A stretch of DNA of 64,000 nucleotides from contig CM041776.1 of the NCBI GenBank assembly GCA_023374045.1, positions 474,723,375 through 474,787,374 on the forward strand. Reading direction: 5' to 3'. The notes below the pieces were generated by a model that was not told where the DNA came from, did no database searches, and saw only the letters and a program-made list of their open reading frames with translations. The translations under genes were made by a program, and so were the position numbers. How positions within the stretch are numbered: the first letter of the stretch is position 1; every line of letters starts with the position of its first letter. Below are positions 38,676-49,800 of the stretch, in pieces. Source of the stretch: Limonium bicolor. Taxonomy: Eukaryota; Streptophyta; Magnoliopsida; Caryophyllales; Plumbaginaceae.

Positions 38676-40477
38676 TGATGTCTAAGTCCCTTTGTTCACC
38701 TAGAACACCTTAAGACATTATTTCTCCTCTTGTAAAATACTTAAGGTTTATGTAAACACTTAGAACTTCTTGCTTCTTACCTAAATTTTGACATGGATTC
38801 TCCTAGAACATTACTAATCCAAAACACATTGTTTTCTCCACTAAGCACACAAGAACACCTAAATTCACCAAGAACACCCTCACACACAATGTTTCACCAA
38901 ATTTACACTACATCACAATATAGTGCATAATTTAAATTGCATGGCACTTAGGCCCTTAAAATGCATGGCTCTTAGGCCCTTAAAGTGCATAACCCTTAAA
39001 CACTGAATTTCCACAATATATATGCCTTTAACCTGCAATTACATACAACAACACATATGTCCTTTTACTAGTCTCCTTGAGAACATCTCACTAGGTCATT
39101 TACCATTTGCTCTTTAGGTAGTTTTAACAAGCATTATAGGCTCATTTCTCCTAAGGCATTTAACACATTAGGTTAGCATGTTTACCTTTTTTCACACAAA
39201 CTTCTTTCTTGTTTAAAATCGGCTAGGTACTTGATTCTTTGTCAACTACTAAACAATATACAAGCAATGAAATGAGTATACAAGCTTAATGCTTCATCTC
39301 ATTGTAAACCCTAGGTTTACATTGTTTCAAAAACACTAACGTAATTGTTTTACCTTGGTCTTTGAAGAGAGTTTGAATATCTATCAAGAGAGGACTCCAC
39401 CTTGTCCATGAAAGGTTCGAATGAAGCTAGAACAAAATCACACAAAGAGTACCATTAATGGGTATTTTCGGTCAAGGTAAAAACATGGAGGAAACATGAT
39501 TTTTCTTTGAGATTCCTTACCTAGAAGCAAATGAGAGTAATAATATGTAGAAATGTAAGCTCAAGCTCCTTCAATGATGGAACTCCATGGCACCGAAATG
39601 GGGCTCTTGAAGCTTTGAGAAGATAGGAATGAAGAGCTTGATGAGACTAAGAGAATGGTGGTGTTTGTTTTTGATTTGGTTAAGTGAGCTAGAAGTTACA
39701 AGAGATCAAAGATGGAGTTTAATGGTGGTGGTGTGGTATTACCGTGGAAGAGAATGAAGAAGAGAGGTTGAAGAGAGCATGGAACCGTGTGAGTGCAAGG
39801 AAGAAGGGAGAAATGATGATAAACTTGCTTTTTAGAAGATATTTGTAGTTATAAAGTAAAAAGTACTTTAGTTAGTCATCTTTATTTACTTAATATGTTA
39901 ACAAGAGAGTGGTGAGTCACCACACTTAAGAAAACCGGCCCCCAATAGTACTTAGGGGTATTATAGTCTTTATTTGTCAATTTAATTACTTATACAAACA
40001 TATGTTACAAACTAGCTTATTAAAATCACTATTCATAAAAACAAGGCACTTAGAAGTGAAATTTTTGATTTCCCATTGATATAGACTTCCAAATGTGATA
40101 CTATATAGTACACATATTAATTAAAGAGTAATGATGGACATTTAGCCATTCAAAACTCATTTACAAGACAATTTTTCGAAAATGTGCTTTAAGACTCCTT
40201 AAAGCACATTTTGTGTTTTAACTTGTTTTCAAGCTTGGTTTTCTTTGGTAGTTGGTTTAATATGTTCATTAGTATATAAATAAGGTCTTGGTAAGTTCAT
40301 TAGGTCTTAACCAAGCTTATCCCAAGCTTAGAGCACATTTTGGCCTTTATTGACCTTAAAGCACATTTTGTGTTTTCTTTTGTTTAAATTTGTTTACCAA
40401 TGTTTCTAAGACTCTTTTTAGTCTTAATATACCATATTTAAATGTTTAAACAACATAACTAGGTTTGGGGTATTTCA
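38676..40477 (-). mobile_element. 3' LTR of element A, third segment
   Basis: It continues A's LTR after solo LTR C and matches 48869-50683. It ends GGGGTATTTCA against the PPT. It carries a TATA-like TTTATAA in sense (39849-39855), a GCN4-like TGAGTCA (39913-39919) and the AAAACCGGCCCCC box (39931-39943). Confidence 0.95.
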
Positions 40478-40514
40478 ATCTACCCCCCTTAAAAGAACTT
40501 TGTCCCCAAAGTTC
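40478..40514 (-). promoter_or_regulatory. Polypurine tract 1 and adjacent hairpin, element A
   Basis: TCTACCCCCCTTAAAAG abuts the LTR. The arms GAACTTTG (40495-40502) and CAAAGTTC (40507-40514) surround TCCC. Compared with B, one C-G pair has become T-A on both arms, which is a compensatory change. Confidence 0.9.
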
Positions 40515-40737
40515 ATACTTCCATATATCCGAAATGTTAGAACACGGGAACACATATCAACAACACCTCCATAACAACATTAACAACATCTTTACATTAC
40601 ATCGGACACACGGTCCAAACAACAAAACATCACAACTTCATTCAGACTCAGCGGTCTGTAACATAACAGGGTAACAACATAACAACACAACACAGACATT
40701 GTATCCAAATACATGTCATACACATAACCGAAACGGC

Positions 40738-40774
40738 TCTACCCCCCTTAAATAGGGGTACGGCCCGTACCCTA
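40738..40774 (-). promoter_or_regulatory. Second polypurine tract and hairpin, element A
   Basis: TCTACCCCCCTTAAA recurs 260 bases inside the element, just after the end of the pol frame in sense. An inverted pair (TAGGGGTACGG and CCGTACCCTA, one bulged G) follows it. Confidence 0.75.
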
Positions 40775-40786
40775 TACATACAAACA

Positions 40787-41509
40787 CTAAGAAGTAAACA
40801 ATGACGGGTACTTCGCCTTCATCTTATCTTCCAGCTCCCAAGTGGCCTCCTCAATGTCCTGGTTAGACCAGAGAACCTTCACCAGTCTCACAGACTTATG
40901 GCGAGTGTCTCGAGTCTTAGTATCCAGAATGCGTACCGGAGTCTCCACTGATCGCATGGTCGGCTCTAAAGTTAGCCTTTCAAGCTGAAGCACATGAGAC
41001 GGATGAGACATATACTTCTTCAACTGGGACACATGAAATACATCATGTACCTTGCCCAGCTCGGCGAGTAAATCAAGTCTGTAAGCTACCGGGCCGATCC
41101 GCTCCGTCACAACATAAGGCCCCACATATTTTGGGGTCAACTTGCCTTTCTGTCCAAAACAAAACACTCCCTTCATGGGGGATACTCTCAAAAACACCTG
41201 ATCGCCCACGGCGAACTCCAGGTCACGTCTGCGCACATCTGCGTACGACTTCTGTCTATCCTGAGCTGTTTTCATGTTAGCCCGGATCTGGCAAACTTCT
41301 GCCTGAACTTGCTCCAGATACTCTGGTCCTATAATGACCGTCTCACTCGACTCATCCCAGCATAACGGCGTGCGGCATGGTCTACCGTACAAAGCCTGGA
41401 AGGGAGACATCTTGATCGAAGCATGGTAACTGTTGTTGTAGCTAAACTCGATCAGATGTAACTTGTCAATCCAGCTGGTCTGAAAGTCAAGTGCACATGC
41501 ACGTAACAT
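40787..41509 (-). pseudogene. Integrase C-terminal part and chromodomain, element A
   Basis: A 240-codon open segment holds the C-terminal integrase region ([20 protein letters not shown], residues ~22-41; the GPY-like module around KYVGPYVVTERIGPVAYRL) and ends in a chromodomain-like stretch (VKVLWSNQDIEEATWELED). In Ty3/gypsy chromoviruses the chromodomain steers insertion to marked chromatin. The segment is separated from the core by a nonsense codon (TAG at 41522-41524, where relatives have Gln after ERTI). This is the most intact piece of A's polyprotein. Confidence 0.93.
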
Positions 41510-41521
41510 ATCCTCAAGTGT

Positions 41522-41948
41522 CTAGATGGTGCGCTCACTCTGACCATCTGTCTGTGGGTGAAACGCTGTACCATTCATTCGGTACCCAATGCTTCTCGTT
41601 AGACTTCCAATACCTCGATAATATCTGGTATCTGTCAGATCATTGGTTTTCTGTACCCCATGGTGTCTTACAATCTCTCTGTCGAAGAGTTCTGCCAATT
41701 TTGCCACTTTCCAGTGTCCTCATCAGTATGAATTGAGCCACCTTGGTCAGTCGGTCAACAACAACCCAAATCATATTCAGACCTCCCTTTGCAGGCGGAA
41801 GCCCTACTACGAAGCCCATAGAAATGTCATGGAACTTCCACTCAGGCACTGGCATTGGCTGTACCATACCACCAGGCCGTCGGTGCTCAAACTTGACCTT
41901 CTGACAAGTGAGACACCTCAACACATAGTCATTCACATCCTTTTTCAT
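41522..41948 (-). pseudogene. Integrase core of element A, catalytically damaged
   Basis: Two overlapping frames cover the zinc-finger tail (CLTCQKVKFEHRRPGG) and the DD35E core. The first catalytic aspartate, in the ISMDFVVGLP motif kept by element E, is glycine here (ISMGFVVGLP). The SDRD motif with the second aspartate has drifted (LTDTRYY), while the glutamate motif [11 protein letters not shown] is kept. A frameshift joins the two frames and a stop follows ERTI. The enzyme encoded here cannot be active. Confidence 0.92.
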
Positions 41949-42409
41949 TCCAGTCCACCAAAATATCTTTTTTCATACTCTTATACATCTTTGAAGCTCC
42001 GGGGTGAATCGAAGTAGTAGAACAATGGGATTCACTCAATTTGCGCTCCTTCAATTCAGCGCTACTCCTCGGTATACACAATCGGCCATAAGCCTAATCA
42101 GGTCATCATCGTGGAGTCTGAAGTCGTACTTTTGACCCTCGAATGTGCCATCATAAGCTTTTGTCTAATCTCCATCATGTACTGATCCATCATCTGAGCA
42201 CTCCCGCACCTCTTCAACCAAGCTAGAATGAGAGACTAGCGAATGGAGAGAGTGTGCTCGGCGACTCAGTGCGTCAGCTACCACATTTGCCTTACCCTCC
42301 TTATATTGTAGATTAATGTCGTAGTCATTTAGAAATTCAACCCCTTCTTTGTCTCATGTTCAACTCCTTCTGAGTGAACAAGTATTTTAAACTCTTGTGA
42401 TCAGAATAA

Positions 42410-42720
42410 ATCGTCACACTTACCCCATACAAGTGATGTCGTTATATCTTCAGTGCGAACACAATGGCCCCCCAATTCTAAGTCGTGGGTAGGGTAGTTC
42501 TCTTCATGCTTCTTCAGCTGTCAGGAGGCGTAAGCTACGACCTTCCCGTGTTGCATCAACACACAACCCATACCTCTGCTGCCTGATGCATCGCAATAGA
42601 CCTCAAAACCATCTGGACCATCTGGTAATGTCAGCACCGGTGCAGATGTCAGAGCATCCTTGAGACTCTTAAAGAACTCTCACAGTCGGCTGTCCACTCG
42701 AATGGTGCATCCTTTTTCAT
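42410..42720 (-). pseudogene. RNase H domain of element A
   Basis: On the minus strand the translation gives FEVYCDASGSRGMGCVLMQ followed by GKVVAYAS, then a stop codon and [16 protein letters not shown]. The aspartate of YCDAS is the expected first catalytic residue of the element RNase H. The domain is broken by the stop after YAS and by further frameshifts toward 42410. It follows the RT segment, as in all Ty3/gypsy elements. Confidence 0.85.
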
Positions 42721-43467
42721 TAAGAAGTCATCGGCTTCAAGACACTGGAGAAGTCCTTTACAAACCTCCTATAATAACCTGCCAGACCGAGGAAGCTCCT
42801 GATATCGGTAACTGTCTTCGGCCTAGGCCAGGTGCGCACAACATCAATCTTTGCCGGATCAACAGCGATCCCGGCCTCAGAAATCACATGACTAAGAAGG
42901 ATACTTGGTTCAGCCAAAACTCACATTTTGAAAATTTTACATACAACTGATTCTTCCTCAATGTTTGTAACACATTTCTCAGGTGGCTTTCATGCTCACC
43001 TCTCGATTTCGAGTATACAAGTATATCGTCGATGAAGACTACCACTGACTTGTCCAACTGATCTTGGAACAAGCGGTTCATTAAGTCCATGAACTTAGCT
43101 CGTGCATTGGATAACCCAAACAGCATAACTGTGAACTCATAATGCCCATACCTAGTTCTGAATGCTGTCTTTTCAATATCACTGTCACGGATGGCAATCT
43201 GATGGTATCCGGATCGTAGATCTATCTTGGAGAATACTGATGCTCCCCTCAGCTGATCAAATAGATCGTCAATGCGTGTAAAGGGTAACGGTTCTTCACC
43301 GTAACTGCATTCAGCTCTCGATAGTCAATACACAGGCGGAGGCTACCGTCCTTCTTCTTCACGAAGAGGATCGGCGCTCCCCATGGTGAAACACTAGGGC
43401 GGATAAAACCCTTGTCAAGTAGGTCTCTCAGCTGCTCCTTGAGCTCTGTCATCTTTGCTGGAGCCAT
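42720..43467 (-). pseudogene. Reverse transcriptase of element A
   Basis: Three frame segments cover the RT. The first has [20 protein letters not shown] and [21 protein letters not shown] middle part ([26 protein letters not shown]) lies between the segments. The third has the catalytic box [14 protein letters not shown] and the thumb sequence [17 protein letters not shown]. FIDD is the plant chromovirus form of YxDD. Frameshifts near 43270, 43126 and 42900 inactivate it. Confidence 0.93.
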
Positions 43468-43717
43468 ATGATAAGTGCCTTCGCAATTATGGTGCCCGTA
43501 ATCAAATCGATCTCAAACTCAACTTCTCGTGCTGGCGGCATGCCCGGCAGTTCCTTAGGAAATACATCAGGAACTCCGACACTACCGGCACATCAGGACT
43601 AAACTCTGGGTCTCTCTCTATGTCTTGGACATAGCAGAGGTATACATCACTCCCTCGTCATAATTCACGATACATAGCCATGGCGGTGATGATCTGAGTC
43701 GAAGGCTCCCTGGGCCT

Positions 43718-44148
43718 CTAGCGGTAAGATATTGTAACCCCAGATGGACTCCGAAGAAGCAGACGATGCTCGGCACACAGGATTCTACCCTTGTACCGCT
43801 CCAACCAGTTCATCCCGACAATCACATCAAAACCAAGTCCGTCAAACTCTATCAAGTCGATCGGAAACTCTTCACCTCTGATTTTCACAACAACACCTCG
43901 GTGGTAGCGGGTACACCTGATCCGCTCTTTCGACGGGAGAGTGACTAGGAAGTCTGGTATCTCATCACCGTCTAACCCCAGCCTCTTCGCAAAAGATAGC
44001 GAAATAAATGTGTGTGAGGCTCCGGAGTCGAACAAGATCAAAGCGTCCACGCCATTGACTGGAAAGGTACCGGTGAGGATTGTGCCGCTCCTGCCGGCTT
44101 CTGCCTCATTGCAGACACTCAATATACCTCCCGTTCCGAGTGCACAGC
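43718..44148 (-). pseudogene. Aspartic protease of element A and start of pol after the AlkB intron
   Basis: The frame reads TGTFPVNGVDALILFDSGAS with the protease triad DSG, then HTFIS, and VIVGMNWLERY near the end of the domain. The likely first residues after the intron acceptor (exon begins at 44148) are CALGTGGILSVCNEAEAG, which align with element E's VGNSGIRLNVLNQAQAK. Unlike E, A has no intron at the VITG/TFLVNG position. The domain itself is open here; the rest of pol is broken. Confidence 0.88.
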
Positions 44149-45209
44149 CTAATTCATTGGCAAACTAATAAGTATTGGGTAACAACACGGTTTATATGCT
44201 TCAAACAACTCCACTTTATTCATTAACACACTCTTGTTACAACATTCGTTGGCTTATATTGTCGCCATGATTAACACTTACAACATCCTTAACATATACT
44301 GGTTTAGCACATCACATAATTATACAAGGCTTAAAACTGTCTGAAGGTCAAATTCAAACGTCCGGGTTTCATGTTGTGGCATTGATCACTGTCGACGGTG
44401 CGGTACTCAGTTTGATCTTCATGATGCATGGTATAGCATCCTTGACTACCCACCCATGATTAACACATCTCCCGATTCAACACTAGCTTCTTTGCGAGAT
44501 CAGCACGCTTCTGCTCGCCATACACAAACACTGCGGTATCACCAATGGACCAAGACACCACGGGTACTCCCTTACTTAGAGACTCGGGTGACTCGTCCTT
44601 ATCTTGGTGTAAACCTAACCGTCCACCTTTCTGGTAGAAGTTCACAATGCATAGATCTGCTTTCACATTTGGAATTGAATTCGTTTCAACTTGTTGAGCA
44701 ATTCCCACGGCATGGTTAATGACCGCAAGGAACTCCTCAGGTATACTTGGTATTGTTGCTCCATCTTCAGCTCGCACTTCTGATATGACTTGGTGTAAGG
44801 GTTCCATTCCTTACCCATGCACATCATCTTCATTGCATTCTTGATCCGTTCGGGTATTCGGGTGTGTAGAAACCTCCTCGTTTTGCTCCAAGTTCGTCGC
44901 ATCGTCTGATGATATGGATTTGTGCTTCTGGTGTCAGGTATCCATTTAAGAGTACCATACCTGGTTGGATGACCTGACATTGCTCCATTGGAAAGTCGGT
45001 GATGCCATGGTAGTTTTTCTTCAGTTTGGTGTGGGTGGGATTGGATAACATATATTGAAGGTTCCTTTAAGTTTAGAATTGTCTAATTAGGTGATTTTCA
45101 AACTATACTTTAATTGTTTATTCACATGGTGGTTTACTTAATCTCAATAACACACATGCATGAAATGCGGTATGCAATCACTTATTACATTCAACAGTTT
45201 AGGCGGTAC
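44149..45209 (-). other. Candidate intron containing the AlkB region, element A
   Basis: In sense, gag ends SSRPG with the donor CCAG/GTACCG (intron begins at 45209). The acceptor is GAATTAG/GC (intron ends at 44149). Joining the sites splits a Gly codon and gives PG/CALGTGG, continuing into the protease frame. Element E has equivalent sites in the same phase. This is predicted from sequence only. Confidence 0.6.
44331..45051 (-). pseudogene. Decayed AlkB-like Fe(II)/2OG dioxygenase, element A
   Basis: This is a homologue of the intact frame in element E, at the same position between Gag and protease. Pieces in three frames cover the N-terminal part (VIQPGMVLLNGYLTPEAQ), the central MMCMGKEWNPYTKSY and the catalytic core (CIVNFYQKGGRLGLHQDKDE). 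After a stop and further shifts come the distal His (SRMLYH) and the 2OG-binding MKPGRLNLTFRQ. All expected catalytic residues are still recognisable. Around the HxD motif 31 of 50 residues match E by eye. At least three frameshifts and one stop make it non-functional. Confidence 0.92.
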
Positions 45210-46665
45210 CTGGTCTAGAAGAGGGCCCTGGCGCCTCAGACCGGTCCACCACATTTAGGGCGGCCTTGCTAGGTCCCGACCCTTTCCCCTTCTGGGAATC
45301 TGTGTACCTCTGATCTGGGGGTGGCTGATTCGCCGTCTTCGGGCCATCGGTGGTAGCAGTGGCCTTACCCTTCCATTGCCCTTGGGCCTGTAGTTTCTAC
45401 TATTCGGGTTCTGCCAGCACTCATAGTCGCGGTGCCCCATCTTCTTGCAGTATCGGCACTGCACATCATTACCCTTGCTGTCCTTGCCGGGGTGGTCTCC
45501 GTTACACCACTTGCAGTAATAGTGGCGCTCCGGTCCAGAGCCCGTGCTAGCTGCTAACACATCACACACTCATACATACTTCACAAATTAATAATACACA
45601 CTAGATTTCGGTATTGAAATTTGTTAATTACCCTTGGTGGGTAAGAACGTAGGGGCTTGGCCGCATACGCATAGGTGAGCCGCAGAGGCTCCTCAGCAGT
45701 GGTGGTCTGGGTTTGGCCCTTGCCACCCTGTTGCTGTCCTTTCTGGGACTGGAGGTATGACTTCTTCTTCTTTCCTCCCCATTGCCCTTGCGTGCCTTGG
45801 CCCTCATTCATAGCCTTGCGCTTGAGCGCACTCTCCTCGTCCCTCAGACGGACGGTGATCTCCACAATTGCAGCGGCATGGTAGCACTCCTATATTTAGG
45901 GTGTCAGTTATGCCCCGCCAAACAAATTCACATCACATTAACACATTGTACATACTTATTCACATCACACTATAGTCCCATTACCTGCAAAGTAGTATAT
46001 CCAATTGGCCCCATGCCATAGCGTAGGCGGTAGCTCAGTCCGTTGTAGAAACGGTTCACAAGAATCCGGTCTGAGTAACCCAGATCCGGTAGCAGGTGGA
46101 TAAGTCCGATGAAGGCTGAGTAGTACTCATCTACCGTCATCTTATCCCCTTGCCTCAGATTGTCCAACTCCAGGCGCTTGGCCTCTTGCACGTGTATCGG
46201 GTAGTACTTGGCTCGCAGCAGAGCCGTGTACTCCCTCCACTGAAAAGTCGGGTCAGCAACTCTGCCCTCCCATACTAGCTTCCACCAGCTCTGTGCCGAA
46301 CCCTTCAAGTAATATGCGGCAGTCGAACCTTGACCTCCTCAGGTACTACTAAGGTCTCGAAGGCGGTCTCCATCTCGGAGATGTACGCCTCCAGCTTACG
46401 AGGGTCGGTCTCCCCACTGAATGATGGTGGCCTCAGATCAGCCAACGCCTTGACCCAGTTGGTCTCTCGTGGCGGTGGCGGTGGTGGTGGTGGGTGAACT
46501 CCGGGCTGTTGCCCTTGCTGAATCGCAGCTACAAGTTTGGGGTACCATCTGGGCTACGGCGGCTGCTACTGCCTCAGCCATAGCCTGAGCCGTAGTATTC
46601 TCGCCCTGGTCACCCGTATCTCCATTGCCGTGTCCACGGCCTCTACCTCTCGGTCGACCTGACAT
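45210..46665 (-). pseudogene. gag: gag of element A, three exons
   Basis: It starts at ATG 46665 (MSGRPRGRGRGHGNG, a Gly/Arg-rich N-terminus), then an Ala/Gln and Pro-rich linker. The Gag core (46308-45985) has GSAQSWWKLVWEGRV, WREYTALLRAKYYP and DEYYSAFIGLIHLLPDLG. A candidate intron (45984-45890, GT-AG) follows TTLQ. Exon 2 has EITVRLRDEESALKRKA, and a second intron (45631-45554) follows. Exon 3 has CKWCNGDHPGKD and a CCHC knuckle, CRYCKKMGHRDYEC. Frameshifts near 46560, 46320 and 45370 break it. Gag forms the particle and binds the RNA. It ends ALNVVDRSEAPG before the AlkB intron donor. Confidence 0.9.
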
Positions 46666-46872
46666 CTGAATTCACACGAACATTCATTAGCAATATGCTT
46701 GCACACTTATCGGTCCAACGGTTGTAATGCTTTTCCCGACCATAAGGTATTCCCACACTTAGTTAGTGGTTAACCTTTCCATAACTGTAATCTTAGGTAC
46801 TGTAGTTAGGTTTCCTAACTCGGTATATTCCTAAGCTCCTAGCTCGGTATTCTAGTCATCAAGTGATACTTC

Positions 46873-46884
46873 GCTCTGATACCA
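46873..46884 (-). other. Primer-binding site of element A
   Basis: The sense strand is TGGTATCAGAGC, four bases inside the LTR border, complementary to initiator tRNA-Met. The downstream half of the hairpin seen in B and E is mutated here (ATCAAGTG instead of ATCAGAGCG). Confidence 0.93.
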
Positions 46885-46888
46885 CTTT

Positions 46889-49800
46889 TGTAACACCCCT
46901 ACTACGCACATAACATTACTTGAAATCGCAGCGGAATTTAAACAACTAAACAGTAACTAAACGATTGTGTTACAACAACGCCGTCAACCACCCACGTGGT
47001 TAACAAGGCTGAATAAATACAAGTGTACCGGTCTGATGATCAGACTCCCGAGCATAGAACTAATAACCATATATACATTAACATAATATCGAGTGTTTAC
47101 TTACATCCTTTACTGTATACTGTCACTGTAAACTGTTCACAACCAAAATATATAACGCCACGGGAGCACAGGCGCATCCCGGCCTACATCCAAAAGTAAT
47201 CAAAAGTAAACCTGCATCCTAGAATCTAAAGCCATTCCGTTTCTTCGATCCTCTCTCATCCTCCTAGTAAATGAAATATGGAGCCCCCGAGGGGGTCAGC
47301 AACCCTTGGCTGGTATGGTTAACGTACAGCCCATCGGCTACCGGGATGCGCGCAACTAATTGTCATGATGACATGGCATTCATTTTAAACACACAACGTA
47401 TACATATATATCATAACATGGGTATTGTACACAACATCACACAAGAACAATTTCTTTTAGGAAGAGAACCAACACAGTTAGTCCCTATAGAGAGCCTAGA
47501 GAATGTTGCCATGCTCATGCTAAGCTCGTTACATAACTTGTTACCGTCTTGTTAGATTGAACGGATAACTTAACATAAGGTGCCTCGGATATAGTGATCC
47601 CAGCCCACCGAAATAACACATAGTATGCCCCTGTGGCCCGATGTGAGTCAGTAAAATAGCCTTGGTTAAGCTAAAGGGAAGGTTGAAAACCAAATTGGAA
47701 AACAACCATAACATACAAAGAGAATCGAACCGGTTATGACATCGACTCCCATACTAACACGCGTGGCCGGAACAGACCGGACTCCTCACTTCCCCTGTTA
47801 GCACTTGTTAGCAGTTCATTATTGAACTCAATACACAAATCACCATAATAGGTCAAGTCTTGTTAGACACACACAAGGGAAGAGAGAGTCATACTTAATA
47901 ACATAATAATATTTAACAACTGTAAACTCTTTACATGGTTTAATCTTACAAAGTCATAAACACACAGAAAAAACACAACACACAAGCCGGTGTAAACCGG
48001 TAGGCAACAGACTGCAAGAAAACCATACCTTGGTCCTTGCCTCGATTTGTTTCCACCGTAGGTCACTCCTATACATGATTCAGAATGTCGGTTAATTAAC
48101 TTACTTAACTTCAAATTTACTAAGTGTTTAACATGATTATTTGACATGTTTAAATGTCTAACTTACCCTAGGATACCTTCATTATACCCCCTAGGGTTAA
48201 CTACATAAGTCACATTCTTTTCTGTTTTTTTTACAAGTTTTGGTCTGACCGACCTTACCGACCGACCTTACACAAGGTCGGTCCATTCCAGAACATATTC
48301 CCGTCAAAAATTTCTACTCCGACCGACCTTTGTAAGTCGGTCGCATGTTCGGTCCATTCCCGAGAGTTTCTTCCCTTTGAAAATTCAGCCCGACCGAACT
48401 TGCCAAGTCCGGTCCCGTGTTCGGTCGATTCCAGAAACTTCATCATACACAAAAATACAAGCCCGACCGACCTTGCAAGTCCGGTCCCCAAGGTCGGTCC
48501 ATTCCAGAAGCCAATTCTCGCAGGGTAAACTGGGCTCGACCGAACTTGCAAGTTCGGTCTTCTCCAGACCCTTATTTTCCATTGCTCATTTAACTCCAAA
48601 CTTCACCTCATATATCCTAGTACACCCTAACCTCATTTGGGCACTTCAAACACACCTTAAGACATCCTTAAACGCTCATAAACTCATTTTCTAATTCCTT
48701 AAACCCTTTACTCAATTCTTACCGAAATTCCTAATACTTATGTTATTTCCTTCTTAGTTTTCCAAGTGGTGTTTCATACCTATGATAACTACTATCCCAA
48801 ATGCATTCTCCTCATTTTAACATCATCTCCCAAGCATCATTTCTTACCACTTAAACCCTAGTTGATGTCTAAGTCCCTTTGTTCACCTAGAACACCTTAA
48901 GACATTATTCTCCTCTTGTAAAATACTTAAGCATTTCCAACATTTCTAGTTCACCAAACCTTATGTAAACACTTAGAACTTCTTGCTTCTTACCTAAATT
49001 TTGACATGGATTCTCCTTGAACATTACTAAGCCAAAACACATTGTTTTCTCCACTAAGCACACAAGAACACCTAAATTCACCAAGAACACTCTCACACAC
49101 AAAGTTTCACCAAATTTACACTACATCACAATATAGTGCATAATTTAAATTGCATGGCACTTAGGCCCTTAAAATGCATGGCTCTTAGGCCCTTAAAGTG
49201 CATAACCCTTAAACACTGAATTTCCACAATATATATGCCTTTAACCTGCAATTACATACAACAACACATATGTCCTTTTACTTGTCTCCTTGAGAACATC
49301 TCACTAGGTCATTTACCATTTGCTCTTTAGGTAGTTTTAACAAGCATTATAGGCTCATTTCTCCTAAGGCATTAACCACATTAGGTTAGCATGTTTACCT
49401 CTTTTCACAAAACTTCTTTCTTGTTTAAAATCGGTTAGGTACTTGATTCCTTGTCAACTACTAAACAATATACGAGCAATGAAATGAGTATACAAGCTTA
49501 ATGCTTCATCTCATTGTAAACCCTAGGTTTACATTGTTTCAAAAACACTAACGTAATTGTTTTACCTTGGTCTTTGAAGAGAGTTTGAATATCTATAAGA
49601 GAGGACTCCACCTAGTCCATGAAAGGTTGGAATGAAGCTAGAACAAAATCACACAAAGAGTACCATTAATGGGTATTTTCGGTCAAGGTAAAAACATGGA
49701 GGAAACATGATTTTTCTTTGAGATTCCTTACCTAGAAGCAAAGGAGAGTAATAATATGTAGAAATGTAAGCTAAAGCTCCTTCAGTGTGGAACTCCATGG

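Noticed and set aside
41643..42017. A plus-strand 124-codon frame
   Set aside because: It is the antisense shadow of the integrase region of element A.
45282..45290. A G-GGA-AAG heptamer near the end of gag in element A that looks like a -1 ribosomal frameshift signal
   Set aside because: The reading frame that continues to LNVVDRSEA is already open well upstream of the heptamer (a KATATTDGPK stretch), so the frame change lies earlier, near 45370. It looks like an ordinary indel. E changes frame at a different place without such a heptamer.
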